A stretch of 64,000 nt of DNA from Chryseobacterium formosum. GTDB lineage: Bacteria > Bacteroidota > Bacteroidia > Flavobacteriales > Weeksellaceae. Positions 26,608-34,792 of this stretch are shown here, one piece after another. Position 1 is the stretch's first letter. Each line of letters opens with the position of its first letter. Under the pieces are notes generated by a model. The model worked only from the letters and a program-made list of their open reading frames with translations, ran no database searches and was not told where the DNA came from. Where the stretch lies: contig NZ_JAOVZW010000021.1 in assembly GCF_026460885.1 (NCBI RefSeq), forward strand, positions 1 to 64,000, given 5' to 3'. The position numbers were made by a program, and so were the translations under genes.

Positions 26608-26627
26608 AATATACTTTTTAGTTTATT
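26608..26627. promoter_or_regulatory. Candidate TetR operator before the ene-reductase operon
   Basis: Minus-strand reading AATAAAC-TAAAAA-GTATATT shares ACTAAAAAGTATATT (15 bases) with the palindrome in front of the TetR gene at 27254-27273. It is an inverted repeat with 6 of 7 arm matches. This is a shared-site inference; binding is not shown. Confidence 0.65.
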
Positions 26628-26642
26628 TTTAATTAAAAAAAA

Positions 26643-27233
26643 TTAGATTGCGTATTGTTCTAATTCTGCTTTTAGATTTTTGATGAGTGATTGCATCGGT
26701 TTCATCGTGTCCATCGTTCGGCACATTACAATACCGCCTTCTACAGAAGCCACCAGTTTGAATGCAAAAACAACAGGATCGAGTTTGGTAGAATATTCGC
26801 CGTTCGCAATGCCTTCCCGCAAAATAGAGCTAAGTCCTTCTTGTCCGGCTCTGAACAATGTTGCAACCTTTTGCTTGATGACCGGGAAATTGTCATCTAC
26901 TTCCACGGCTGTGTTGAAAATTGGACAACCTCCTGAAATGTAAGTGTTTATTGGGTCTTTGTAGAAATCCAAGAAGGCTGATATTTTCGCTTTGGTTGTT
27001 TTAGCATTTGAAACTGCCAAATGCATTTTGTCAGACACTTTCTTTAGCATCAATTCAATCACTTGCTCGGTAAGGTCATCTTTATTTTCGAAGTGGCCGT
27101 AGAGACAACCTTTGGTCAGTTTTGTTTCATCCAAAACGTTGTCAATGTTCACGCCAGAGATACCCTTCTTGTTATAGAGAGGTACAGCGGTTTCCAGAAT
27201 AAATTGTTTTGTTTTTTCTGCTTTGGTCAACAT
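26643..27233 (-). CDS. TetR-family regulator (ene-reductase operon)
   Basis: A 196-residue TetR protein from ATG 27233; seven more codons are possible from ATG 27254, but that start would abut the operator. The N-terminal helix-turn-helix has GVNIDNVLDETKLTKGCLYGHFENKDDL. The ligand domain carries a Cys in SGGCPIFNTAVEVDD, also present in the TetR at 56366. It lies directly upstream of the ene-reductase operon on the same strand, and matching palindromes precede both. By analogy with NemR-NemA it may sense electrophiles, which is inference. Confidence 0.92.
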   Translation of the reverse strand: MLTKAEKTKQFILETAVPLYNKKGISGVNIDNVLDETKLTKGCLYGHFENKDDLTEQVIELMLKKVSDKMHLAVSNAKTTKAKISAFLDFYKDPINTYISGGCPIFNTAVEVDDNFPVIKQKVATLFRAGQEGLSSILREGIANGEYSTKLDPVVFAFKLVASVEGGIVMCRTMDTMKPMQSLIKNLKAELEQYAI

Positions 27234-27253
27234 TGGTCTTAAATTATGATGCA

Positions 27254-27273
27254 AATATACTAAAAAGTATATT
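27254..27273. promoter_or_regulatory. Palindromic operator at the TetR promoter
   Basis: A perfect inverted repeat AATATAC-TAAAAA-GTATATT (7-6-7) immediately upstream of the TetR start. Fifteen bases recur before the ene-reductase gene. Placement suggests autoregulation plus control of the operon. Confidence 0.75.
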
Positions 27274-27378
27274 ATGTTGTAATTTTTTTTTATCTTTGAA
27301 TGATTTTATTTTTAATCATTGTTTTTAACACGGATAAGGTGAAAAAAAACATTGACTTTATTATTCTATAAAAAATCT

Positions 27379-27843
27379 ATGGATTATATCATAAAAAATG
27401 AAAAACTCAAGCTAATCTATGAGTCAGGCAAAGGCGCCTGGACTTATCACTTGCGTATTCCAAATTCAGAACATATCGAGGGAAAGTGGGGTGAGATAAA
27501 AGTGTCAGGTTCAATTGATGATTATAAATTAGAATCGAGAAATCTTGCGCCGACTAAAGAAGGAGACAAAATTCTTTCTATAAATAATGAGATAAGAACT
27601 GCCATCAATAAAGAAGGTGGAGATACAGTTAACGTTTCACTTTACCTCATTTCCAAAAAAGAGGAAATTACAGAAAAAGAAATTTTAGATACTTTTAAAG
27701 AATCAAATGTGCTAGATGTTTTCAAGAAACTCAGCGTATTGGAAAAAAAGGAGATTTTAGATAACATTATCTCACAAAAAATGGAAGAGAAACAAATCAC
27801 GATAATTATCAAATATATAGACCACTTAAGTAAGACCGTTTAA
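27379..27843 (+). CDS. DUF1905/YdeI-like protein
   Basis: A 154-residue protein from ATG 27379 (a TTG at 27352 would add nine residues). Residues 10-85 form a DUF1905 beta-barrel (WTYHLRIP; GEIKVSGSIDDYKL; NNEIRTAINKEGGDTVNVSLYL). The C-terminal 60 residues resemble the helical YdeI/OmdA-associated domain (LSVLEKKEILDNIISQKMEEKQITIII). The family has been linked to bacteriocin protection in annotation databases but its biochemistry is unknown. It diverges from the TetR gene and may be a single-gene unit. Confidence 0.8.
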   Translation: MDYIIKNEKLKLIYESGKGAWTYHLRIPNSEHIEGKWGEIKVSGSIDDYKLESRNLAPTKEGDKILSINNEIRTAINKEGGDTVNVSLYLISKKEEITEKEILDTFKESNVLDVFKKLSVLEKKEILDNIISQKMEEKQITIIIKYIDHLSKTV

Positions 27844-27923
27844 AAAGAAAGAATTTTACAATTGCAAATGTAAGTGAACTTACTAAAAATGTTGGTTGCA
27901 AATCCTAAAGTAAATTATCAAAA

Positions 27924-28736
27924 ATGAAAACATTATTATATTTAACAGACCTTTATTATGAAGCAAAGGGTAGAAAATATTATGAGGAAGATCTGTACAT
28001 CACCTCAAAGCTAAAAGATCACTTTAATATTCTTATCGGTCATCCGCATCAGGCTATTTCAAATCTTGGAAATGCAGATCTGGTCATCTTCAGAAATACA
28101 GGTTCAGTTCTTGGTTATCAGGACTATTTTCAAAAGTTTTTGACAGCGGTCGAGCAGAAAAATATTTTGACATTCAATTCTTTCGACGGGAAAGCTGACA
28201 TTTTAGGGAAACAATATTTGATAGACCTTACAGATCAGGATTATCCTGTAATTCCAACCATCGAAAACTTGACAGAAATAGATAAAATAGGTGTTCACGA
28301 AAAATATATCGTCAAATTAAAAAATGGTGCGGATTCCATCGGAATGGAAATGCTGAGCTATGATTTATTGATCAGTTCAAATCCTATCGGGAAATTGATC
28401 CAGCCGTTGATCGATTTTGATTACGAAGTCTCTTTTTATTATTTGAACGACAAATTTCAATATGCACTTTATGCTCCTGACAAAAACAAACGTTGGGAAC
28501 TGGTTGAATATGAACCTACAGAAAGCGATCTGGAATTTTCGAAAAAATTTATTGAGTGGAATAATATAGAACGCGGAATTACAAGAGTTGATGCCTGCCG
28601 TCTGAAAGATAATAGTTTGTTGTTGGTTGAACTTGAAGATCTGAATCCTTTTCTTTCGATTGAATTATTGCCGAAAGTGAAGAGAGATCAATTTATAGGT
28701 AATTTAACTGAGGCACTGAAATCATCCTTAAACTGA
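27924..28736 (+). CDS. ATP-grasp-like protein of unknown substrate
   Basis: A 270-residue protein with the late ATP-grasp layout: a first Rossmann-like part (HFNILIGHPHQA; ADLVIFRNTGSVLGY), a nucleotide-binding lysine strand (KYIVKLKNGADSIGM), a VSFYYLNDKFQYAL strand and an acidic metal-binding end (TRVDACRLKDNSLLLVELE, then LNPFLSIELL). ATP-grasp enzymes form amide or thioester bonds through acyl-phosphates. No substrate domain identifies the product. It starts a three-gene plus-strand cluster with DUF2461 and DUF429 proteins. Confidence 0.75.
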   Translation: MKTLLYLTDLYYEAKGRKYYEEDLYITSKLKDHFNILIGHPHQAISNLGNADLVIFRNTGSVLGYQDYFQKFLTAVEQKNILTFNSFDGKADILGKQYLIDLTDQDYPVIPTIENLTEIDKIGVHEKYIVKLKNGADSIGMEMLSYDLLISSNPIGKLIQPLIDFDYEVSFYYLNDKFQYALYAPDKNKRWELVEYEPTESDLEFSKKFIEWNNIERGITRVDACRLKDNSLLLVELEDLNPFLSIELLPKVKRDQFIGNLTEALKSSLN

Positions 28737-28792
28737 AAGTTGAAGAGCTACAAAGAATTGAATTAATCAGTTAATTAGAAGAAATTCCCAGA

Positions 28793-29464
28793 ATGATCGA
28801 TCAAGAAACATTTTCATTTTTAAAAGACCTTAGCGTCAATAACAATAAAACCTGGATGACTGAAAACAAGGAACGTTATCAGAAAGTGAAAGAAGGTCTT
28901 GTAAACTACATTCAAACTTTAATTGACGAGTTTTCCGAAATAGATTCCACAATTTCAAGACTTGATGCAAGTAAGTGTATGACGAGGATCAATCGTGATA
29001 TGAGATTTGCGAAGAATGCTCCGCCGTACAAAGATGATTTCTATTTGGTATTAAATAAAAAGAAACTTCACGGCGTAACGGCTGGATATTATCTCTACAT
29101 CAAACCCGGAAATTGTTTTTTGGGCGGTGGCGTTTGGAACCCTCAGAAGCCGGAACTGGACCGCTACAGACAAGAGGTCGCTGATTATTATGATGATTTT
29201 AAGTCGATTATTGATGATGCTTCATTTAAGAAAAAATTTCCGACCGGAATACAGGGTGATGGAGCTCTAGTAAATGTTCCAAAGCAATTTGATGAGAACC
29301 ATCCTGCAGGTGAATTTTTGAGAATGAAAGGTTTCTGTACGAAAGAAAAAATTACGCAAAAGGAATTGATGTCAAAAGATTCCATAAAAACTGTGATCTC
29401 ATTTTTCGAAGCGTCCAAGCCATTGGTGGATTTTCTTAACAGGGGGATAGAATTTGAATATTGA
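28793..29464 (+). CDS. DUF2461 family protein
   Basis: A 223-residue protein matching the DUF2461/TIGR02453 pattern: FLKDLSVNNNKTWMTENKERY near the N-terminus, RINRDMRFAKNAPPYKDDF, YYLYIKPGNCFLGGGVW and a C-terminal DFLNRGIEF. The function of the family is unknown. It lies 56 bases after the ATP-grasp gene and overlaps the DUF429 gene by four bases, so the cluster is likely one mRNA. Confidence 0.9.
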   Translation: MIDQETFSFLKDLSVNNNKTWMTENKERYQKVKEGLVNYIQTLIDEFSEIDSTISRLDASKCMTRINRDMRFAKNAPPYKDDFYLVLNKKKLHGVTAGYYLYIKPGNCFLGGGVWNPQKPELDRYRQEVADYYDDFKSIIDDASFKKKFPTGIQGDGALVNVPKQFDENHPAGEFLRMKGFCTKEKITQKELMSKDSIKTVISFFEASKPLVDFLNRGIEFEY

Positions 29465-30174
29465 AATTAGTAGGAATCGACGGCTGCAGATCTGGCTGGA
29501 TAGCTATTTCGCTAAGTGACAATTGTGCTTTGCTTTTTAAAAGGCTAAGTGATATGGTTGCCCATTACGATGATGACACTCTTTTCCTCATCGATATGCC
29601 AATTGGTCTTCCATGTAAAATGATCGAGCGTGCTTGTGAAACAAGTGCTCGAAAAGAATTATCATCGCAAAGAAAATCAAGTATCTTTCCGATCCCTTGC
29701 CGCGAGGCCATCTATGCTGAAACTTATGAAATGGCAAACCGGATCAATCGCAATGTCCTTCAAAAAGGAATTTCCAAACAGACCCGGTTTATCTGTCCTA
29801 AGATCAAAGAACTGGATCACCTGCTGCTTCAGGATAAAAAACTTCAAATGAGATTCTTTGAATCTCATCCCGAATTAGCGTTCCATTATCTCAACCATAG
29901 GGTTTCAATGCAATTCAATAAGAAGACTGCGGAGGGTCAGCAGGAACGTTTGCTGCTTCTATCTCAATTTTCTCAAAATATCAATGTTATTTATAACAAT
30001 GCCATTCAAAAATTCAAGCGTATGGATGTTGCTAAGGACGACATCATAGATGCCTTATGTCTGGCAGTGACTTTAGAGGAGATCATCAAAAACAATATCT
30101 CGTTAAAGAGCTCAAATAAGGATGATAAGGATCTTGATATGAAGATTCACGTTTTCGACATTTCAGCAATATAG
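29461..30174 (+). CDS. DUF429 family protein (predicted RNase H-fold)
   Basis: A 237-residue protein starting at TTG 29461, which overlaps the DUF2461 stop; the family core begins at once with LVGIDGCRSGWIAISL, so no later start is suitable. It has an acidic second strand DTLFLIDMPIGLP, CPKIKELDHL, FFESHPELAFHYL and an Asp pair AKDDIIDALCLAV. These acidic residues are the reason DUF429 is predicted to adopt a nuclease/RNase H-like fold. It is third gene of the cluster. No experimental function is known to me. Confidence 0.88.
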   Translation: MKLVGIDGCRSGWIAISLSDNCALLFKRLSDMVAHYDDDTLFLIDMPIGLPCKMIERACETSARKELSSQRKSSIFPIPCREAIYAETYEMANRINRNVLQKGISKQTRFICPKIKELDHLLLQDKKLQMRFFESHPELAFHYLNHRVSMQFNKKTAEGQQERLLLLSQFSQNINVIYNNAIQKFKRMDVAKDDIIDALCLAVTLEEIIKNNISLKSSNKDDKDLDMKIHVFDISAI

Positions 30175-30754
30175 AAAGGAAACATTTTTTACTTACATTG
30201 TTTTGCTCCAATCATAACTGCTTCATTTTCTAATTTGTGTTCATCGTTGCTATTTGCATCGACTATTGATTGTCAATATCGATGTTTTTGAGCAAAATAT
30301 TCATTTCTAAAACCAAAAATCTTTTCGGTACTGCGAAAAGATAGTGATTTTATGTGATGTGCAATTTTCAACTTTACCTCAATAAAAGTTGATCAACTGT
30401 TCAAATCATTTAACATCAGAAAATCATACTATGGATATCGATAGAACAGAATTTATTGCAGGGATCGAAAAAATCATGGAAAGATAAGACTGCCATTAAA
30501 TAGTTGTGCTAAATCACATTATTTAAAATAAGATGTCTTTGAAATCTTAATTGTTGAATCTTTTAACAATTTTCTACGGTTAAAAGATAAGGTCATTATT
30601 TAAATTGTACAGGTATAAAATTATTTGGATAATTTTCAAATTAACGCATTCAATATCAATTATGACATTTTTTAAACTTTACGCCGAGCTTTAGCCGGGC
30701 ATATTTTCTCTTTTATCATTAATATTTAAAATAGTAGATGCGTTCAAAATCTAA
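30175..30754. other. Intergenic with an 18-codon orphan start
   Basis: About 580 bases between convergent transcripts. An ATG at 30431 opens MDIDRTEFIAGIEKIMER and stops at 30487. The sequence resembles the opening of small helix-turn-helix proteins carried by Bacteroidota integrative elements (recalled from memory), so it may be the truncated front of such a gene. The rest is AT-rich without a recognised feature. Confidence 0.4.
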
Positions 30755-31105
30755 TCAATCTTCCCGAATTTTATCACGATGGTGTTTTCCCCAATCAATC
30801 AATTCTTTTACCACGTTATGTAATGAATCACAATAGTTAGAAACTGTATATTCTACGGAAGGAGGAGAGTCATCGTAAACTTTTCGTACAATAAGCTTAT
30901 TCATTTCCAATTCTTTCAACTCTTTCGACAAGACCTTACTGGTAATCCCACCAACGGTTCTCTGTATATCACGAAAACGGCTTTTGCCTTGATGAACAGC
31001 TGTCAGTATGGGCAATTTCCACTTTCCACTTATTACATAAATTGAGTCCTGTAGGTATTTAATGTTTTGTGCAATCTCGGCATTGCTATCTTGTATATCT
31101 GGCAT
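30755..31105 (-). CDS. HxlR-family winged-helix regulator
   Basis: A 116-residue protein of the HxlR/YodB type: YVISGKWKLPILTAV (helix 1-2), RFRDIQRTVGGITSKVLSKEL (recognition helix), LEMNKLIVRKVYDDSPPSVEYTVS (wing) and a C-terminal dimer helix. Several characterised members sense quinones, aldehydes or diamide through cysteines. Here the usual N-terminal Cys is not evident; the only Cys is in the NYCDSL segment. It is divergent from the NmrA-like reductase gene. Confidence 0.92.
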   Translation of the reverse strand: MPDIQDSNAEIAQNIKYLQDSIYVISGKWKLPILTAVHQGKSRFRDIQRTVGGITSKVLSKELKELEMNKLIVRKVYDDSPPSVEYTVSNYCDSLHNVVKELIDWGKHHRDKIRED

Positions 31106-31124
31106 CCTTTAGGTAACTGGTATG

Positions 31125-31158
31125 TTTTGTAAACCAATTTGATGGTAAATTTACAAAA
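31125..31158. promoter_or_regulatory. Inverted repeat in the HxlR/NmrA divergent promoter
   Basis: TTTTGTAAA and its exact inverse TTTACAAAA are separated by 16 bases, between the HxlR start (31105) and the NmrA-like start (31172). It is a good candidate operator for control of both genes. Confidence 0.6.
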
Positions 31159-31171
31159 TAATTTAAATGAT

Positions 31172-32098
31172 ATGAGTAATAACAAATTAATAGTAGTAGC
31201 AGGTGCTGCTGGAACCCAAGGAGGAGCAGTTGTTGATGCTTTATTAGCCAAAGGTATTGCAGTAAGAGCTATTGTAAGAAATAAAAATACTGACGCTGCG
31301 AAGGCTTTGGCTGCAAGAAATGTAGATGTGGTAGAAGCATCTTTTGATGATGTAGAAAGTTTAACTGAAGCTGTGCGGGGTGGAACCGGTATATTCTCAA
31401 TGCAGATGGGTTCCCATCCGGGGAATAAGGGGGAAGAGTCACAACACGCAAAAAATCTGGTAACTGCAGCAAAGTCTGCCGGAGTGGAGCAGATCGTACA
31501 TACCTCCGTTGCCCGTGCAGGTGATCACAAAAACTTTGTTGGTTGGAATGAAGGCAAATGGGAGCCTACATATTGGGAGGAAAAAGTAGCAGCAATTGAC
31601 ATTGTGAAAGAAGCTGGTTTTTCCTACTGGACGATCATCAAGCCACCATTAATTATGGAAAATTTACTTCCCTCTAAGAGTGCGACATTATTTCCTACGA
31701 TTGCTCAAGGAAAACTGTTTTCCGCGCTTCAACCTGAAACAATATTGGATTGGATATCTCCACAGAACATTGGACAATTTGCTGCTGAAGCATTTGTACA
31801 GCCTGAGAAATTTAACAAAAAGGAATTTGCCATAGTTGGGGATAAATTAACACTGCCAGAAATAGCAGAAACACTTTCATCAGTTATCGGCAGAAAATTC
31901 GAAGTTAAAACCATAACGCAAGAAGAGGCTACAGAATTAGGCTTTCATGAACTGTCACATCAAAGTTTTTCGTGGATGAATGCTGAAGGCTATAAAGTTG
32001 ACCAGCAAGAAGCAGCAGAATTTGGAATCGAAACAGAATCGCTGAAAACCTATTTGGAAAGAAATAAATCTATTCTTTTGGCAGAATACAGTGAATAA
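31172..32098 (+). CDS. NmrA-like NAD(P)-binding protein
   Basis: A 308-residue atypical SDR from ATG 31172; the frame is open to 31139, but that would include the operator. The dinucleotide motif VVAGAAGTQGGAVVDALL (GxxGxxG) is followed by AIVRNKNTDAAK and a substrate half with WTIIKPPLIMENLL. There is no classical SDR Tyr-Lys pair in the usual place, as in NmrA/TMR-type proteins. It is probably a quinone- or redox-related reductase or sensor under HxlR control. Confidence 0.88.
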   Translation: MSNNKLIVVAGAAGTQGGAVVDALLAKGIAVRAIVRNKNTDAAKALAARNVDVVEASFDDVESLTEAVRGGTGIFSMQMGSHPGNKGEESQHAKNLVTAAKSAGVEQIVHTSVARAGDHKNFVGWNEGKWEPTYWEEKVAAIDIVKEAGFSYWTIIKPPLIMENLLPSKSATLFPTIAQGKLFSALQPETILDWISPQNIGQFAAEAFVQPEKFNKKEFAIVGDKLTLPEIAETLSSVIGRKFEVKTITQEEATELGFHELSHQSFSWMNAEGYKVDQQEAAEFGIETESLKTYLERNKSILLAEYSE

Positions 32099-32536
32099 AA
32101 TGTCGAGTTACACCTTTAGCTTAACGCAACATCCACATGGACTATAGATAAAACAGGATCGAAATTCGATGGTTATATCAATAAGGATGGTTTAGATAGG
32201 ATTTTACATCTAGACCATCTCTTTTGTTCTTGGAATAAACAATGTGTTGAAACAGATAGCTATCACAAGAAAATTATCCGAAAATTGTGAAAAAGATTAC
32301 CAAAATCTCTCGCAAATCACAACATTTAATAAGTAAAGTTTCCTAAAATAATATTTATTATAAATGTTTTTCGATAATTACAGGCTAAGAAAATGAAAAT
32401 CATTTTTTTCAAGATGATGTTGCACGCCAGATAATAACCAAAATGCTATGAGGAGATATTAACCCCGTCAAAATAATGTCTAAATAAAAAAAAAGTTCTT
32501 TTTTTGCAAAAATATTTTGGTAATTTTGCTACGTCT
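32099..32536. other. Intergenic with terminator
   Basis: About 440 bases. It holds the terminator hairpin at 32186-32227 and, at 32521-32528, a TAATTTTG box 9 bases before the AraC start at 32537 that fits a -7 element. A short frame (ATSTWTIDKTGSK onward) is open through the hairpin but is not convincing as a gene. Confidence 0.45.
32186..32227 (+). terminator. Rho-independent terminator after the NmrA-like gene
   Basis: GATGGTTTAGAT pairs with ATCTAGACCATC (11 of 12, with one T-G wobble) around a 10-base loop, followed by TCTTTTG. It lies 88 bases after the stop. Confidence 0.7.
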
Positions 32537-33436
32537 ATGAAGCCACTAATACCAATCTATACCCTCGAACAGTTTGCGGAGACCAATAACTATGCGCTTC
32601 TCAACAAAGATTTACTGTCTTGCACTGTCGGGCCTGATAATCTGGATAGTCTCGAACTGAATTTCCCGAGTAAGATCAACAGTTTTTCACTCTTGTTGGT
32701 GACGAATGGGATAGTGCGTTTAAGCATAGATTTTCAAGAGATTACATTACGGAAAAACCATATCATTTTCCTTTATCCGAGCAATGTTATTGAATTTTTG
32801 GAGGTTTCTGATGATACATCTTTTCAGGCACTTTTTATATCTTCAGACTACTTCACTAATCTGAATTTACAAATGAATTCAAATGAAGCACTGGATATTC
32901 TTTCCAATAATTTTTCAAAGGTAATTGTGCTCTGCCCGGTAAGTATGGACAATATCAGATTGAACTTCGACCGATTAAAACATCTTAATGAACCTGAAAA
33001 CGAGACGATCTTTTACAGGGAATTACAGAAGGGCATCGTAAATTTAGTGATGTACGAACTCGCCGGATATGCGCACAAGAATCAGGCTCACATTTTGAAA
33101 CCTTTCCGTAAAGAAGATATCGCGATAAAATTTGCGCATCTGGTCAATCAGCATTATCAAAAAAGGCGGGACGTTCAGTTCTACGCCGACCAGCTCTTTG
33201 TCACCAGAACCCATCTTACAAGGACGATAAAAGATGTTTATCTTAAAAACCCCAAGCAGATCATAGAAGACAAGATCATCTCTGAAGCCAAAATATTATT
33301 ACTGAAAAGTGAATTCAGCATCAGTCAGGTTATGAGGGAGTTGAGGTTTGATGACCAGCCCACATTCACGAAGTTCTTCAAAAAGAAAACCGGTTTCAGT
33401 CCGAATGCTTACCGAAAATCACTGGCAACAGCATAA
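32537..33436 (+). CDS. AraC-family regulator upstream of an RND efflux operon
   Basis: A 299-residue regulator from ATG 32537. A TTG at 32504 in frame is unlikely because a TAATTTTG promoter box falls between them. The N-terminal cupin domain (FSLLLVTNGIVRLSIDFQEITL, HIIFLYPSNVIEFLE) is followed by two helix-turn-helix motifs (YADQLFVTRTHLTRTIKDV; ISQVMRELRFDDQPTFTKFFKKKTGFSPNAYR). It is co-directional with the MFP/RND/OMF genes and is their likely regulator. Confidence 0.92.
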   Translation: MKPLIPIYTLEQFAETNNYALLNKDLLSCTVGPDNLDSLELNFPSKINSFSLLLVTNGIVRLSIDFQEITLRKNHIIFLYPSNVIEFLEVSDDTSFQALFISSDYFTNLNLQMNSNEALDILSNNFSKVIVLCPVSMDNIRLNFDRLKHLNEPENETIFYRELQKGIVNLVMYELAGYAHKNQAHILKPFRKEDIAIKFAHLVNQHYQKRRDVQFYADQLFVTRTHLTRTIKDVYLKNPKQIIEDKIISEAKILLLKSEFSISQVMRELRFDDQPTFTKFFKKKTGFSPNAYRKSLATA

Positions 33437-33447
33437 TTTTTTTTCAA

Positions 33448-33468
33448 ATTGATTCTATAGGAATCAAT
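33448..33468. repeat. Inverted repeat before the RND operon
   Basis: ATTGATTC-TATAG-GAATCAAT is a perfect 8-bp inverted repeat 12 bases after the AraC stop and about 50 bases before the operon -33 box. It has no T-tract, so an operator is more likely than a terminator. Confidence 0.4.
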
Positions 33469-33516
33469 GAGGCTTAAAAATGTTCCTTTTTGACAATATT
33501 AAGAATCTTTCTAACA

Positions 33517-33547
33517 TTGTTGTCTGACATTTTAGTCAATAATTTTG
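33517..33547 (+). promoter_or_regulatory. Bacteroidota-type promoter of the RND operon
   Basis: TAATTTTG at 33540-33547 fits the TAnnTTTG -7 element. TTG at 33517-33519 or 33520-33522 gives a 20- or 17-base spacer, within the known range for Flavobacteriia. The MFP gene starts 32 bases downstream. Confidence 0.6.
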
Positions 33548-33579
33548 TCGGCACTTAATAAGAAAAATCTTGATCATTT

Positions 33580-34755
33580 ATGAATAATTTAAGCAGAAAA
33601 TTTATTTCGGGCTCTGCCATTGTCTGTGGCCTGTTTATACTGCAATCCTGTAACAAAAATGAGCAACCGCCACAGTTTCCGCCTATGGAACTGCCTGTCT
33701 CCAAAGTAGAGCAGGGCAACGGACTTGTTTCCAAAGAATATCCCGCCAGTATCGAAGGTGTCACCGATGTCGAGATCAGACCGCAGGTTTCCGGCTATCT
33801 CCACAAAGTATATGTAGATGAAGGCGCTTATGTAAGAGCCGGACAGCCGCTTTTCCAAATCGATTCCAGAATGTACGCCGAGCAATACAATACCGCAAAA
33901 GCCGGAGTTTCAGTTGCGAGAGCCAATCTGGCCAATCTAAAGATCGACCTTGACCGTAGAAAAGAACTGGTGAAGGAAAGCATCGTTTCCAACATACAGA
34001 TCCAGCAGGCGCAGGCGGCCTACGATGGAGCAAAGGCCTCACTTTCTCAGGCTGAGGCAACAGCACAATCGGCAAGGATCAATCTTGAATTTTGTACCAT
34101 CAAAGCACCGGTGAGCGGATATCTCAACAGGATCAACTACCGCTTGGGAAGTATGATAAGTCCGGCCGGCGTAGAACCGATCACGATTCTGTCTGATTCT
34201 CATCAGGTGAACGTTTATTTCAGTATGAGTGAAAATGATTTTCTCACTTTCCAAAATTCCCAGGTCGGAAGTACTATTCAAGAAAAGATAATGAAAGCTC
34301 CATTGGTAGGATTGCAGATCGCCGATGGTCATCTTTATGAAGAAAAAGGCAAGATTGATGCAGTGGAAGGGCAATTTAATTCCAATACGGGATCAGTAAC
34401 TTTCAGAGCTAAGTTCAACAATCCGAAGAACATCATCCGTGGCGGAAATACAGGTAAAATTGTCATCGACCAGAACTTTGACAATGTAACGCTGTTTCCG
34501 ATTGCCTCTACAGTCAATATTCAGGACAAGGTCTATGTATTTTCACTTGATAAAGATAACAAGGCTGTCCAGAAAGCCATCGAGGTCTCCGGGAAAAGCG
34601 GTACCAGTTATATGGTGACCAATGGCATAAAAGCAGGAGAAACCTATATCGTTTCAGGCTTTGAAAGATTACAGCCGGGAATGCCTGTAGTTCCAAAACC
34701 TTCTAATCAACAAGCCAGTAAAACTCAGACAAAAGCTGTGGCCGGAAAAGGCTAA
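33580..34755 (+). CDS. RND efflux periplasmic adaptor (membrane fusion lipoprotein)
   Basis: A 391-residue AcrA/MexE-type adaptor with lipobox LQSC (Cys24). A lipoyl/barrel-sandwich half begins VEIRPQVSGYLHKVYVDEGAYVRAGQPLFQID, a coiled-coil hairpin follows (AKAGVSVARANLANLKIDLDR and AAYDGAKASLSQAEATAQ), then the second lipoyl half (INLEFCTIKAPVSGYL) and beta-barrel domains. It bridges the inner-membrane pump and the outer-membrane channel of a tripartite drug exporter. It is first of the three-gene operon. Confidence 0.95.
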   Translation: MNNLSRKFISGSAIVCGLFILQSCNKNEQPPQFPPMELPVSKVEQGNGLVSKEYPASIEGVTDVEIRPQVSGYLHKVYVDEGAYVRAGQPLFQIDSRMYAEQYNTAKAGVSVARANLANLKIDLDRRKELVKESIVSNIQIQQAQAAYDGAKASLSQAEATAQSARINLEFCTIKAPVSGYLNRINYRLGSMISPAGVEPITILSDSHQVNVYFSMSENDFLTFQNSQVGSTIQEKIMKAPLVGLQIADGHLYEEKGKIDAVEGQFNSNTGSVTFRAKFNNPKNIIRGGNTGKIVIDQNFDNVTLFPIASTVNIQDKVYVFSLDKDNKAVQKAIEVSGKSGTSYMVTNGIKAGETYIVSGFERLQPGMPVVPKPSNQQASKTQTKAVAGKG

Positions 34756-34792
34756 TAAGCGGATGGGATGTAATTTCAAATAATAAAATTCA

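Noticed and set aside
32125-32290. A plus-strand frame reading ATSTWTIDKTGSK, similar to the start of YceI proteins.
   Set aside because: The resemblance covers about ten residues and fails afterwards; a terminator hairpin lies inside the frame.
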